This document shows positions 38,907 through 49,202 of a stretch of 64,000 nt of DNA, piece by piece. Under the pieces are notes generated by a model. That model made no database searches. It was not told the DNA's origin and was given only the letters and a program-made list of their open reading frames with translations. Both the position numbers and the translations under genes were made by a program. Within the stretch, counting starts at the first letter, position 1; every line of letters starts with the position of its first letter. The stretch spans positions 3,224,001 to 3,288,000 of the forward strand of contig NZ_CP113097.1 of NCBI RefSeq assembly GCF_026625125.1, given 5' to 3'. Source of the DNA: Pseudomonas putida (GTDB lineage Bacteria > Pseudomonadota > Gammaproteobacteria > Pseudomonadales > Pseudomonadaceae).

Positions 38907-40202
38907 ATGCCATTCGATACCCAACACACTGCGTCTTACTACGCCGCCACCGCGCGCGATACCGCGCCCTACCCTAGCCTGGACGGCGAACTGACCGCGG
39001 ATGTGTGCGTGGTCGGCGGTGGGCTGACCGGGGTCAATACCGCGCTGGAGCTGGCCGAGCGTGGCCTGTCGGTGATCCTGCTCGAAGGACGGCGCGTCGG
39101 CTGGGGCGCCAGCGGGCGCAACGGTGGCCAGTTGATCCGCGGCATCGGCCATGACGTCAGCGGTTTTGCCCGCTACGTCGGCCAGGATGGCGTGCGCTAC
39201 CTGAAACAGGCTGGCATCGACTCGGTGGCCCTGGTGGCCAGGCGCATCGAGCAGTACGGCATTGCCTGCGACCTGCGCTGGGGCTTCTGCGAGCTGGCCA
39301 ATACACCTGCCCAGTTCGCGGCGTTCAAGGACGAGCAACGCGACCTGGCGGAACTTGGCTATAGCCATGAAACGCGCCTGGTCGAGCGTGAGCGGCTGCA
39401 CGAAATCGTTGCCAGCGACCAGTACGCCGGCGGGCTGGTGGACATGGGGTCGGGCCATCTGCACCCGCTCGACCTGGTCCAGGGTGAAGCGCGCGCGGCG
39501 CACAGCCTGGGGGTACGCATTTTCGAGCAGAGCCCGGTGCTGCGCATCGAGCACGGCGCCACGGTCACCCTGCACACCGCTCGGGGCAAGGTCAGGGCAC
39601 ACAGCCTGGTGCTCGGTTGCAATGCCCACCTCGACGAGCTGGAGCCACGCCTGAGCGGTAAAGTGCTGCCTGCCGGCAGCTACGTGGTGGCCACCGAGCC
39701 ACTGCCCGAGGCCGTGGCCAAGGCGCTGATACCGCAGAACATGGCGATGTGCGACCAGAAGGTCGGCCTGGATTACTACCGCCTCACCGCAGACCGTCGG
39801 CTGCTGTTCGGCGGGGCCTGCCATTATTCAGGGCGCGACCCGAAGGACATCGCCGCTTACATGCGGCCCAAGGTGCTCAAGGTCTTCCCGCAACTGGCCG
39901 AGGTACGCATCGATTACCAGTGGGGCGGGATGATCGGCATCACCGCCAACCGCTTCCCACAGGTCGGGCGGCTGAGCCAGTACCCGAATGTCTACTACGC
40001 CCAGGGCTACTCCGGGCATGGCCTGAACGTGACGCACTGGACGGCCAGGCTGCTGGCTGAAGGGATCGCGGTGGGGCACAGCCAGGGGCTGGATGTCTTC
40101 AGCGCCGTGCCCCACCTCACCTTCCCAGGCGGCAAGGCGTTGCGCTCGCCGCTGCTGGCATTGGGGATGCTGTGGTATCGGGTGCGCGAGGTGCTGGGCT
40201 GA
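38907..40202 (+). CDS. puuB: FAD-dependent amine oxidoreductase, PuuB-like
   Basis: 431 residues, DAO family. Rossmann FAD motif VCVVGGGLTGVNTALELAERG in two parts (residues 34-54) and the flavin-contact GWGASGRNGGQL. E. coli PuuB (gamma-glutamylputrescine oxidase) has 426 residues and the same architecture. It is 14 bases after the binding-protein gene, so one operon. Expected to oxidise the gamma-glutamyl amine to an aldehyde, releasing H2O2 and ammonia. Ends one base before the convergent sdaA stop. Confidence 0.85.
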   Translation: MPFDTQHTASYYAATARDTAPYPSLDGELTADVCVVGGGLTGVNTALELAERGLSVILLEGRRVGWGASGRNGGQLIRGIGHDVSGFARYVGQDGVRYLKQAGIDSVALVARRIEQYGIACDLRWGFCELANTPAQFAAFKDEQRDLAELGYSHETRLVERERLHEIVASDQYAGGLVDMGSGHLHPLDLVQGEARAAHSLGVRIFEQSPVLRIEHGATVTLHTARGKVRAHSLVLGCNAHLDELEPRLSGKVLPAGSYVVATEPLPEAVAKALIPQNMAMCDQKVGLDYYRLTADRRLLFGGACHYSGRDPKDIAAYMRPKVLKVFPQLAEVRIDYQWGGMIGITANRFPQVGRLSQYPNVYYAQGYSGHGLNVTHWTARLLAEGIAVGHSQGLDVFSAVPHLTFPGGKALRSPLLALGMLWYRVREVLG

Positions 40203-40203
40203 C

Positions 40204-41580
40204 TCAGCACTCGACGAACGCCACCGCCAGGCCACCGCGCGAGGTTTCCTTGTAGTTGGCATGCATGTCGGCGCCGGTGTCACGCATTGTGCGAATCACC
40301 CGGTCCAGCGAGATGAAGTGCTCGCCATCACCGCGCAAGGCCATCTGCACAGCATTGATCGCCTTGACCGCGGCGATCGCATTGCGCTCGATGCACGGCA
40401 CCTGGACCAGCCCGCCGACCGGGTCACAGGTCAAGCCCAGGTTGTGTTCCAGGGCGATCTCGGCGGCGTTTTCCAATTGCCCGGGTGTAGCGCCCAGCAC
40501 TTGGGCAAGGCCGGCGGCGGCCATCGAGCATGCCGAACCCACCTCGCCCTGGCAGCCCACTTCGGCACCGGAGATCGATGCATTCTTCTTGCACAGGATA
40601 CCGACAGCGGCAGCGGCCAGCAGGAACGCCACCACATCGTCGTCGCTGGCGACGGGGTTGAACTTCATGTAGTAGTGCAACACCGCAGGGATGATACCCG
40701 CCGCGCCGTTGGTCGGCGCGGTGACCATGCGCCCGCCGGCGGCGTTCTCTTCATTGACCGCCAGGGCGAACAGGTTGACCCACTCCATCGCGCTCAAAGT
40801 CGAGCCGATCACATTGGGTTTGCCCAGTTCCTGCAGGCTGCGATGCAAGCGTGCAGCGCGGCGCTTGACGCCAAGCCCGCCAGGCAGAATGCCCTCGTTG
40901 CGCAGGCCGTTGTCGACGCACTCACGCATTGCGGCCCATATCCGCAGCAGCCCTTCGCGCACCTCGGCTTCGCTGCGCCACGCGCATTCATTGGCCAGCA
41001 TCAACTGGACAACGCTCAGCTGATGGGCCTTGCACAGCGCCAGCAACTGGGCCGCACTGGAGAATTCGTAGGGCAGCGTCACAGCAGCCGCTTGGTTGTG
41101 CGGCGCGTCGATTTCACCCTGCTCGACAATGAAGCCGCCGCCAACGGAATAGTAGGTTTGGCTGAGCAGGCTGCCCTGCTCGCCCATGGCCTCCAGGGTC
41201 ATGGCATTGGGGTGATAGGGCAAGTTCTCGTCCAACAGCAGCATGTCGCGTGCATAAATGAATGTCAGCGGGTGGCTGGCGTCGAGCATCAGGCATTGCT
41301 CCTGCATCACCTGAGCGATACGTGAGTCGATCGTGGCCGGGTCGATGCGGTCCGGCCACTGCCCCATCAGGCCGAGCAGGCAGGCGCGGTCTGTGGCATG
41401 GCCCACGCCCGTAGCGGAAAGCGACCCATACAGGCGCACTTCGATACGCCGCACCTGGCCCAGCAAGCCTTGGGTGCGCAGTGCCTGGGCAAAGGTGGCA
41501 GCTGCCCGCATGGGGCCGACGGTGTGGGAACTGGACGGGCCGATGCCGATTTTGAAAAGGTCGAAAACACTGATAGCCAT
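40204..41580 (-). CDS. sdaA: L-serine dehydratase (iron-sulfur, SdaA type)
   Basis: 458 residues, single-chain Fe-S L-serine ammonia-lyase (serine to pyruvate and ammonia). Cluster ligands Cys343, Cys385 and Cys396 are in place. The last residue is Cys458, which in the Legionella enzyme structure reaches back to fill the fourth cluster site. [15 protein letters not shown] and [11 protein letters not shown] are family marks. Convergent with puuB and divergent from a LysR gene by 146 bases. Confidence 0.93.
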   Translation of the reverse strand: MAISVFDLFKIGIGPSSSHTVGPMRAAATFAQALRTQGLLGQVRRIEVRLYGSLSATGVGHATDRACLLGLMGQWPDRIDPATIDSRIAQVMQEQCLMLDASHPLTFIYARDMLLLDENLPYHPNAMTLEAMGEQGSLLSQTYYSVGGGFIVEQGEIDAPHNQAAAVTLPYEFSSAAQLLALCKAHQLSVVQLMLANECAWRSEAEVREGLLRIWAAMRECVDNGLRNEGILPGGLGVKRRAARLHRSLQELGKPNVIGSTLSAMEWVNLFALAVNEENAAGGRMVTAPTNGAAGIIPAVLHYYMKFNPVASDDDVVAFLLAAAAVGILCKKNASISGAEVGCQGEVGSACSMAAAGLAQVLGATPGQLENAAEIALEHNLGLTCDPVGGLVQVPCIERNAIAAVKAINAVQMALRGDGEHFISLDRVIRTMRDTGADMHANYKETSRGGLAVAFVEC

Positions 41581-41726
41581 GCTAATGCCTGACCGCGCCG
41601 GGCTGAAACACCGTTACGCGGCTGTCTGGATAAATTGAACGCTACTGCGAAGTTGCGCGATACTGCCGCGCTCACCTGTTGATGACCAACGAAACTTTCT
41701 AAGCAAGGCTTTAGCAGAGCTAAACG

Positions 41727-42692
41727 ATGCGACGACAAATGAACGGCCAGATGTTCGTCTGGCTGCATGTTTTTTCCTGTGCAGCCCGGCACCTCTCCTT
41801 CACCCGGTGCGCCGAGGAATTGCACATCACCCCCGGCGCGGTCAGCCAGCAGATGCGCCAACTGGAAGAGCGCCTTGGTTACCGCCTGTTCCTACGCCGT
41901 GCACGCGGGGTTGAGCTGAGCGCCGAGGGGCAGCGCCTGGCGCAGACCGTGGCCGAGGCCTACGGCAGCATCGAAGCCGAACTGCTGCGCCTGGATGCCG
42001 GCGAAATCCGCGGCACCTTGCGCGTACGCTCGATTCCCTCGTTCCTGGCCAAGTGGCTGACACCGCGCCTGCCGCGCTTTCAGCAGCGGTATCCGGATAT
42101 CGAGTTGCGTCTGGTGGCCGAAGACAGCGCGCAGGCGCTGAACCCAGGCGACTTCGACCTGGCCATTGACCTGAATGATGGCAGCTACCCGGGCATGCTC
42201 TCGACGCCGCTGCTGGATGAACAGGTCTTCCCCGTCTGCTCGCCAGCCCTGCTGCGCGGCCGCCCGCCGTTGCACGGGCCTGCGGACCTTGCCCACTATC
42301 CCCTGCTGCACGACATCACCGCCTGGCGCGGCAGTTCGGATTTTGCCGAATGGGAGTTCTACCTGGAGGGCATCGGTGCGCCAGGGCTGGACGTGCGACG
42401 CGGGCATACCTTCAACCGCAATCACTTGACGATCGAAGCGGCGATTGCCGGGATCGGGGTGGCCATAGCCCGCCGCACCTTGCTCAATGATGAGCTTGAA
42501 CGGGGCGCATTGATCGTGCCGTTCGGTGTGCCGATCGCCAACCACAAGCGCTATGTGGTGCATTACCCGCCAGGCGGGCTGAACCAGCCGGGCGCTCGTG
42601 CGGTGCACGACTGGCTGGTGGAAGAGGCCAACAGCTTTCGCATGCAGCACCCTGTTCAAGCACGTCACGTGACGACCCGCATACCCGCGTGA
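41727..42692 (+). CDS. LysR-family regulator (GcvA/DsdC-like)
   Basis: 321 residues. The N-terminal HTH (LHVFSCAARHLSFTRCAEEL ... TPGAVSQQMRQLEERL) is of the GcvA/DsdC subgroup. Divergent from the serine dehydratase gene, which suggests control by serine or glycine; DsdC in E. coli similarly adjoins D-serine deaminase. Ends on the base before the stop of the next, convergent gene. Confidence 0.88.
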   Translation: MRRQMNGQMFVWLHVFSCAARHLSFTRCAEELHITPGAVSQQMRQLEERLGYRLFLRRARGVELSAEGQRLAQTVAEAYGSIEAELLRLDAGEIRGTLRVRSIPSFLAKWLTPRLPRFQQRYPDIELRLVAEDSAQALNPGDFDLAIDLNDGSYPGMLSTPLLDEQVFPVCSPALLRGRPPLHGPADLAHYPLLHDITAWRGSSDFAEWEFYLEGIGAPGLDVRRGHTFNRNHLTIEAAIAGIGVAIARRTLLNDELERGALIVPFGVPIANHKRYVVHYPPGGLNQPGARAVHDWLVEEANSFRMQHPVQARHVTTRIPA

Positions 42693-44354
42693 TCATTCCA
42701 CTGCAACGCGCTTCACATCGAAATCAAACGAGGGCACGTACTCACCGGCCAGCACATGTGGGCATTTGGACGGGACGAAGTTGTCGCTCAACAGGTCTTG
42801 GGCGCTGTCATAACCCGGCATGGAAATGCCCGTGATGTTCAACAACGTATGGGCAAGGGAGGAAATGCTGACGGTCTGCCCTTCCCGCTGTTTGAGTTTG
42901 TCCAGCACGTGCGCCTGCCGCTGCAGCAGGCTGCCGGAAGCCCAGATGAACGCTGCCACCGAAAGATCATACTCATTGCCCATGCCATGGCCCAACAGAC
43001 CGCGGCTGTCATCCAGCAAATTCTCGCCATGGTCAGACGAATAGACCAATAACGCCTTGCGCTGGCTGCTTTTGAGTTGATCGATGATACGGCCCAACAG
43101 CCAGTCGGTGTACAGGATCGAGTTATCGTAATCTGCGGTGATCCGGTCCTTCGCGCTGTCGCTTGCCGGCTTGAACTTGCCGAACTCGCGTGGGTAGCGG
43201 CGGGCATAATCGAAATGGCTGCCCTTGATATGAATGAAGATGGCCTGTTTCTGCCTGCCGCCCTGCCGGATGATGTCTTCGTAGGCTTGCATCAAGGCGC
43301 CGTCGTAGCTGCGCTCAAAGTATTGGCGGGTCTGCGCCTCAGCAGCAATCTGCGGAATGATCCCGCCAAAACTGTCGACTTCCTGGGAAGACAGCCAGTA
43401 CGTTCTGTAGCCGGCAGCGCGGTAGATGCCAACCAGGGATTTGGTCGAGGCGATCAGGTCCCAGTGCTTGATCGGCGCCAGGCTGAGCAATGAAGGCACG
43501 GCGACCGACGTATAGGGCGCCGTGGTGCACATGCTGTTGAACTTGAACACCCCCACCTCTTTGTCGAGGTTCGGCGTGGTGGGTTGGTGGTAACCATACA
43601 GCGACCAGTTGTGTGGCCGTGAGGACTCGCCGATGACGAACACGAGGGTCTCGACATCAGCGGCGTCCGACACTGCAGTTATCTTCACCTCGGACTCCAG
43701 GCGCTGTTTGATATAGCGCTTGGACTCGGCATACAACGTGACCGTCAAGCCGATTTGCGACAAATAACCTACCGGGGTACTTTGATCCTTGGCTGCCAGG
43801 TCCAGGACTGCACTCTTACCCAGCGAATTGAGTTTGACGGTTTTGTAGAAATAGGCGCCATACCCGACCAACAAGGCACTTATCGTCAAGCCAAAAATCG
43901 CCTTGTTCTTGTAAAACGTGCGCCGGTACACGCCAGCCAAGCCAACGCCATAACACAGCACGAATACCAGCAGTACCGCACTGATCGAATGCCAGTAGGT
44001 ACTGAGAAAATCAGTCGCCTCTTTATAATTGGTCAGCCCGATAAAAAGATAGGCTGCCGTCAAGCGCGAACCAAAGTTCAGAACCAGGAACAGATCGACA
44101 CTGGCCGCCAGATAGAATGGCAACAACAGAAGATGAACCTTGAATTGATTGGCTGAAACGAACCGCGTGGCCAGCAGCCATAACACTGAAATGACCAGTG
44201 TGTAGATGACCAACAAATCCATTTTCGAGCAATTGCACTCGACCAACAGCTTGACGAACAACGGCGAGAGCAGAAACGCCCATAACAGAAAAATCGGCCA
44301 CTCGGCCTTCGCTACCCTCGACACAACCCCGCCCAGCCAAGACAACCTGTTCAT
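42693..44354 (-). CDS. Phosphoethanolamine transferase, EptA/CptA-like
   Basis: 553 residues. Five N-terminal membrane helices (to about 180) and a periplasmic sulfatase-fold domain. The metal-binding GESSRPHNWSLYGYHQPTTP and the catalytic-Thr region MCTTAPYTSVAVPS are visible, plus YSSDHGENLLDD. It moves phosphoethanolamine from phosphatidylethanolamine to an outer-envelope acceptor (lipid A, LPS core or polysaccharide). Last gene of the leftward polysaccharide operon, 42 bases after the sugar transferase, so the exopolysaccharide is a candidate acceptor. Confidence 0.87.
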   Translation of the reverse strand: MNRLSWLGGVVSRVAKAEWPIFLLWAFLLSPLFVKLLVECNCSKMDLLVIYTLVISVLWLLATRFVSANQFKVHLLLLPFYLAASVDLFLVLNFGSRLTAAYLFIGLTNYKEATDFLSTYWHSISAVLLVFVLCYGVGLAGVYRRTFYKNKAIFGLTISALLVGYGAYFYKTVKLNSLGKSAVLDLAAKDQSTPVGYLSQIGLTVTLYAESKRYIKQRLESEVKITAVSDAADVETLVFVIGESSRPHNWSLYGYHQPTTPNLDKEVGVFKFNSMCTTAPYTSVAVPSLLSLAPIKHWDLIASTKSLVGIYRAAGYRTYWLSSQEVDSFGGIIPQIAAEAQTRQYFERSYDGALMQAYEDIIRQGGRQKQAIFIHIKGSHFDYARRYPREFGKFKPASDSAKDRITADYDNSILYTDWLLGRIIDQLKSSQRKALLVYSSDHGENLLDDSRGLLGHGMGNEYDLSVAAFIWASGSLLQRQAHVLDKLKQREGQTVSISSLAHTLLNITGISMPGYDSAQDLLSDNFVPSKCPHVLAGEYVPSFDFDVKRVAVE

Positions 44355-44396
44355 GGATCCCTGCCCCTTTGGATGGCGCGTGGTCGAGTACCGGCT

Positions 44397-45815
44397 TCAG
44401 TAGGCCTGCTTGCCGGTAAAGGCACTGAGCGTTCGAACCAGAATCACGAAGTCGAGCCAGAGCGACCAGTTGTTGATGTACTCGATGTCCGAGTTCACCC
44501 GCTGGATCATCTGTTCGATGTCCTTGGTTTCCCCCCGGTAGCCCCGCACCTGTGCCAGGCCTGTCATGCCGGGCTTGATGTTGTGGCGGGCGAAGTAGTC
44601 GACGATGTCCTGGGAGTACAACGTATCGTGTTGCAGCGCATGCGGACGCGGGCCCACCAGCGACATCTCGCCCGTCAATACATTGAACAGCTGCGGCAAC
44701 TCATCCAGGCTGGTGCGCCGGATGAAGGCGCCGACCCGGGTCAGCCTTGGGTCATTCTTCTGCGCCTGCTGGACCACGCCAGCATCGGGTTGGTGGACGC
44801 GCATGCTGCGAAACTTCCAGATGCGAAACGACTCCCCCGTCCACCCGGTACGTTCCTGGCGGAAAAACACCGGCCCCGGGCTGTCGAACTTGATGATCGC
44901 GGCCACCACCAGCAGTACCGGCGAGGCACACAGCAGAATGAACGCAGCCAGCACGCGGTCTTCCAGGTTCTTCAGGAACAGGCTCATGCCGGTGAGCGGA
45001 GTTTCCGACAACGTCAATACCGGGATGCCGGCAATCTCACGGACGCTGTGGTTGATCAGGCGCAGCGAGAAGATATCGGGCACCCAGTTGACCGCAATGC
45101 ACTTGTCCAAGAGTTTCAGGTAGACATCGTTGATCAGCTCAGAGCCGCCCAGCGGCGTCACCAGATAGACCGTGCGGATCGCGTGCTTGGCGATGAGCTC
45201 GTCCAGGTCGGCAATACGGCCCAATACAGGCAGGCGCAACTTTGCATCGGCCATGTCCTGCCCATCGAGTTGCTCATCGATCAGCACACAACCGACCACC
45301 CGCTCACCGAACCAGGGGTTGTTACTGATTTTCTGGTAGAGGAAGTTCGCCAAGTCGCCCCCGCCGATAATCAACGCGTTGTCCTGGCGAGCATGAGCAG
45401 TAAAGCGCTTTTGCAGTTCGCGCACCACAATATGCAGGAGCAACTGGGCAATGTAACCAAACACAAATAACTGCACCACCAACAGCCGCGAATAGGTTTC
45501 ACTCTGTTTGGTGAGAAACGCGATAACTACTAAGAAACAAAACGTGGCAGACCACGCCTTGAACAACCGGAAGGCTTTGACGGACAGGCCAACGTTACTA
45601 CGATAAATGGCATAGTGATCATAAATGACGGCCAGCGCACCTATCAGCAGCAACAGCATGATCACGTAGTCTGAAGTAATATACCCAAACTGGTCATAGA
45701 TCAGATACCACGCAACACTGGTGACGGCGATGCCATCGAGGCCGGCTTGAATGGCGTTACTCACACTACTTCTTCGCTGCAGCAAAGAACGGCTGCTTCT
45801 AGGCTCGAATACCAT
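44397..45815 (-). CDS. Undecaprenyl-phosphate sugar phosphotransferase (WcaJ type)
   Basis: 472 residues. Four to five N-terminal membrane helices, a CoA-binding-like middle domain (ALIIGGGDLANFLYQKI) and a C-terminal bacterial sugar transferase domain (about 285-472) with WKFRSMRV, RTSLDELPQLFNVL and MSLVGPRPHAL. It starts exopolysaccharide repeat-unit assembly by moving hexose-1-P (often glucose) to undecaprenyl phosphate. ATG at 45815 with AGAGG upstream. A 171-base gap separates it from the wecG-like gene. Confidence 0.92.
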   Translation of the reverse strand: MVFEPRSSRSLLQRRSSVSNAIQAGLDGIAVTSVAWYLIYDQFGYITSDYVIMLLLLIGALAVIYDHYAIYRSNVGLSVKAFRLFKAWSATFCFLVVIAFLTKQSETYSRLLVVQLFVFGYIAQLLLHIVVRELQKRFTAHARQDNALIIGGGDLANFLYQKISNNPWFGERVVGCVLIDEQLDGQDMADAKLRLPVLGRIADLDELIAKHAIRTVYLVTPLGGSELINDVYLKLLDKCIAVNWVPDIFSLRLINHSVREIAGIPVLTLSETPLTGMSLFLKNLEDRVLAAFILLCASPVLLVVAAIIKFDSPGPVFFRQERTGWTGESFRIWKFRSMRVHQPDAGVVQQAQKNDPRLTRVGAFIRRTSLDELPQLFNVLTGEMSLVGPRPHALQHDTLYSQDIVDYFARHNIKPGMTGLAQVRGYRGETKDIEQMIQRVNSDIEYINNWSLWLDFVILVRTLSAFTGKQAY

Positions 45816-45986
45816 TATGAGGCCTCTTTTTATGTGCGTGACCCACCTGTTGCCATTACACCCGTGCGATACAACCAACCTTAGATCCAACACCAGATCA
45901 GTCAAAAAAGCTGCCACGACTCCCCGCGCCGCCTGATATCACTGTAGCAGTACCCGGCAGGCAGTGCGGGGCTCAATCCGCCTCGC

Positions 45987-46736
45987 TCACGGCCCTGTCA
46001 GGGTCGCTTTGCCGAACAGCAACGCCCGCAGCAGGAACAGCGGATTGCCAACCACATAGCGCACGAACAGCCGCTTGGGCTCCCTGCTCAGCCTGTACAC
46101 CCATTCGCCGCCCAAGCGGCGTAACCAGTCCGGCGCCCGGGTGACCTTGCCGCCCATGAAATCCAGGATCGCTCCGCCGCAGACGATCAGGCAGGGCCTG
46201 CCCAATTCAGCCAGGCGCGCTGCGACGTTCTCCTGCTTGGGCATGCCCATGCCCAGCACGATCAGTTCCGGCTGCTGCTGCCGCGCCAGGTCGATGTAGG
46301 TGTCGATACTGGCAAAGCCGTCATGCAGCGACACGACGTTTACCCCGTAAAGCGCTTCGGCCTGGTCGGCGGCCCGGCTCAGGTACGGCTCCTGGGTGCC
46401 CCAGAACGCTACCCGCCTGCCGTTGAACGCAGCCAGCAACTCGGGAATGAAATCGGTGCCGTTCATGTTCAGCCCGGGCGCCAGCCCCAGGCGCCGATAC
46501 AGTATCGCGATGCCCGACCCGTCGCGCAGCAGCACGTCCGCTGCCGCCAGCGCGGTGCAGTAGTCGGCGTTGGCAGCCACCAGGTTCATGGCATGGGCAT
46601 TGACGAAGCCCAACACCGTGGCCGTGCGCGGCGCGCTCAGTGCCTGCAGCACCTGCTGCTCATCAGCGGCGTCATCGACCACGCGCAGCTTGTCGATGAT
46701 CGTCTTCCAGCGTCGCACCCAGGGCCATGCGTCCAT
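45987..46736 (-). CDS. WecG/TagA/CpsF family glycosyltransferase
   Basis: 249 residues, GT26 family. Conserved motifs are GFVNAHAMNLV, DGSGIAIL, NGTDFIPEL, FWGTQEP, LGMGMPKQE and RAPDWLRRLGGEWVYRL. It adds a sugar (ManNAcA-like in known members) onto a lipid-linked intermediate. No gap to the upstream glycosyltransferase gene. Confidence 0.9.
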   Translation of the reverse strand: MDAWPWVRRWKTIIDKLRVVDDAADEQQVLQALSAPRTATVLGFVNAHAMNLVAANADYCTALAAADVLLRDGSGIAILYRRLGLAPGLNMNGTDFIPELLAAFNGRRVAFWGTQEPYLSRAADQAEALYGVNVVSLHDGFASIDTYIDLARQQQPELIVLGMGMPKQENVAARLAELGRPCLIVCGGAILDFMGGKVTRAPDWLRRLGGEWVYRLSREPKRLFVRYVVGNPLFLLRALLFGKATLTGP

Positions 46737-47924
46737 TCAGCTGTCATCCCGTTTCGAGCGCACCCAGTCAACCTGGCGCTTGAGCAGAAAACCGAGGTAA
46801 AGGGGAATCTTCTTCGCCGCGTAGAACGGCGCATACAGCAATACGGAAAACGGGATCACCTCACGCGAGAAGCGCCACCAGGCCAACACCACCGCGGCCA
46901 GCAACAGCGCAAGGTTGATGGTGGCAAGCACTGCCGGCAGTACAATGCCGAAGACCGCAAATGCCAGCCATGCCACGCTGAACACCACTACCATGGCCAA
47001 GGCCAGCAGCGCCAACGGCGGTACCAGCAGGTCCACGGCCATGGCCAGCAAAGGCCAGTTACCCTGCGCCAGCGAGCGGCGGATCAACCCGGGGCCCTCC
47101 GTCAGCAGCAACCCCAGATGGCCATGCTCCCAGCGGGTGCGTTGGCTGTTCAGGCCTTCCTGGCTGGTCGGGAACTGGCTGGTGACAGTGGCCGCCGGGC
47201 AGAACAGCGGGGGTTTGCCATCGCGGCACAGCTCCAGGCCCAGCTTAATGTCTTCGACCAGGTGGCCGGTCGCCAAGTTGGCCGCTGTCACGTCCTGCCA
47301 ACTGAACGCCATGCCCGCCCCCATCAACTGGCACGGCAAGCCTGCCCGAGCCCATCCACGCGGGCGCACCAGGTTCTTCACGCGCCAGGCGAATTCGGCG
47401 ACCTGCACTTTCAGCCCAGCGCCTGCAGGTGCATGCATCAGGTACAAAGACTGCACCGGCCGGCCAGACTCGACGCAACTGTGCGCCAGGCGCTCGACGG
47501 CACCGGCGCTCACCTGGCAATCGGCGTCGATGATCAGCACCACCTGCGGCGGGTTGTGCGCCAGATGCCGTACGCCGTAGTCCAGCGCATAACCCTTGCC
47601 ACGCAGGTGCGGGTCCTGACGCTCGATCACCTGCGCACCGGCAGCCCGCGCCAATGCGGCGGTATCGTCGCTGCAGTTGTCCGCCACCACCAGCAACTGG
47701 TCGCCCTCGCGCAATTGCCCGGCGATGCTCGCCAGTGCAGACGCGATGACCAGCGCCTCGTTGTGCGCCGGTACCAACACCGCCACCCGTGGCCGTGCGC
47801 CCTTGAGCTGTGGCTCCGGCCGCGCCGGCAGGCAAGCCAACAGCACCTGGACCAACAGCACCAGCACCGGCAGCAGCACAAGCAATGCCACGATGCCTAA
47901 CAGCCAACTCAATAAAGTAATCAT
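46737..47924 (-). CDS. Membrane glycosyltransferase, family 2
   Basis: 395 residues. N-terminal helix, GT2 domain (VAVLVPAHNEALVI; IIDADC metal motif; QRTRWEHG acceptor motif), then three to four C-terminal helices. The QxxRW-like motif and the helices resemble processive synthases, but such proteins are also found as single-sugar transferases. Its ATG overlaps the stop of the GT4 gene by 4 bases. Confidence 0.88.
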   Translation of the reverse strand: MITLLSWLLGIVALLVLLPVLVLLVQVLLACLPARPEPQLKGARPRVAVLVPAHNEALVIASALASIAGQLREGDQLLVVADNCSDDTAALARAAGAQVIERQDPHLRGKGYALDYGVRHLAHNPPQVVLIIDADCQVSAGAVERLAHSCVESGRPVQSLYLMHAPAGAGLKVQVAEFAWRVKNLVRPRGWARAGLPCQLMGAGMAFSWQDVTAANLATGHLVEDIKLGLELCRDGKPPLFCPAATVTSQFPTSQEGLNSQRTRWEHGHLGLLLTEGPGLIRRSLAQGNWPLLAMAVDLLVPPLALLALAMVVVFSVAWLAFAVFGIVLPAVLATINLALLLAAVVLAWWRFSREVIPFSVLLYAPFYAAKKIPLYLGFLLKRQVDWVRSKRDDS

Positions 47925-49123
47925 GCAATTGCCTTGAAATAGCGAACCAGCCTGGCCGCTTCGGTATCGATATCGTGACGCTGGAGCACGCGCTCGTAGG
48001 CAGCCTGGCCCATCTGCTGCAGGGCCTGGGCAGGCTGCGCCAGGCAATCCGCCATGGCCTCGGCCAACGCTTGCACTTCGCCTGCCGGGAACAGCCAACC
48101 GTTTTCCCCTTGCCGAACCAGCTCGGGGATGCCAGCGACAAAGGTCGTCAATACCGGACGACGCAAGGCCATGGCCTCCATGAGGACCACAGGCAGCCCT
48201 TCGGCGAAACTCGGCAGCACCAGCGCGCGGGCAGCAAGGATTTCTTCCCGGACCTGGGCGCTGCTGATCCAGCCCGTGACGCGCACCTGGCCCTGCAAAC
48301 CATGGCGGGCGATCAACGCGTCGATCTGCTCACGCATTTCACCATCGCCGGCCAGCACCAGTTCGAACGCCACCCCGTCGGCGAACAGGCGCCGGGCGGC
48401 TTCAAGCAGCAGCAGCTGGCCCTTCTGCTCGCACAGGCGCCCTACGCATACCAGCCGCGGCGCTGCCGGGGGCGCGATGGCCGGGCCTTCATGGAAACTG
48501 CGCTCCAGGCCGCAATGCACCACCTTCACCTTGACCCAGTGCTCATGGGCCACCCAGCGAAACAACTGGCTGCGCCCGTACGAGCTCACCGCAGCGACGA
48601 ATGCGGCGCGGCGCACCTTCTCTGCCATGTGCAGGAATTGCGGCTTGTCGAACTCCTCCGGCCCGTGCACGGTGAAGCTGTAGCGGGGGCCACCGAGGGT
48701 GTTGGCCAGCATGACCACCTCGGTGGAATTGGTGCCGAAATGCGCGTGCACGTGCTCCGCAGCAGCGCTTTTCAGCCACTGCACGACACGGCACGCTTCA
48801 GCCAGATAGACCAGGTGATAAGGCCAGGCTCGATCGGCGCGCAACCCCATGCTCAACGCCAGGCGCAACGCTGAAAGGAAACGCCGCGGCTCGGCGCGCG
48901 CTACCTGCAGCATCGGTTTGAGCAGGCTTTTGAGGCCCCCTTGCAGCACGTAGCGGGTCTTGCCCCGCTCGGCGATATCTTCATCGTCCTGCAACTCGGC
49001 GTCCCAACCCCGCAGGGCGATGCGTTGAACCTCCATGCCTTGACGTTCGAGCGCCAGAATTTCGCGACGAATGAAGCTGTGACTGACCTTGGGATACTGA
49101 TTGATGAAATAAGCAATGCGCAT
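47921..49123 (-). CDS. Glycosyltransferase family 4
   Basis: 400 residues, GT-B fold. N-terminal MRIAYFINQYPKVSHSFIRR is typical of GT4 colanic-acid-type transferases. The nucleotide-sugar site is seen in VCVGRLCEQKGQ and in the EX7E region PSFAEGLPVVLMEAMA. Adds one sugar to the repeat unit in the cytoplasm. Confidence 0.9.
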   Translation of the reverse strand: MRIAYFINQYPKVSHSFIRREILALERQGMEVQRIALRGWDAELQDDEDIAERGKTRYVLQGGLKSLLKPMLQVARAEPRRFLSALRLALSMGLRADRAWPYHLVYLAEACRVVQWLKSAAAEHVHAHFGTNSTEVVMLANTLGGPRYSFTVHGPEEFDKPQFLHMAEKVRRAAFVAAVSSYGRSQLFRWVAHEHWVKVKVVHCGLERSFHEGPAIAPPAAPRLVCVGRLCEQKGQLLLLEAARRLFADGVAFELVLAGDGEMREQIDALIARHGLQGQVRVTGWISSAQVREEILAARALVLPSFAEGLPVVLMEAMALRRPVLTTFVAGIPELVRQGENGWLFPAGEVQALAEAMADCLAQPAQALQQMGQAAYERVLQRHDIDTEAARLVRYFKAIA

Positions 49124-49202
49124 ACGCCCCCAAATCGAAATCCGTTTACTGATAGGGTCGGGCCGCTTCGGCGACGCCCTGACCTTTACCTCATGCTGTG
49201 GC

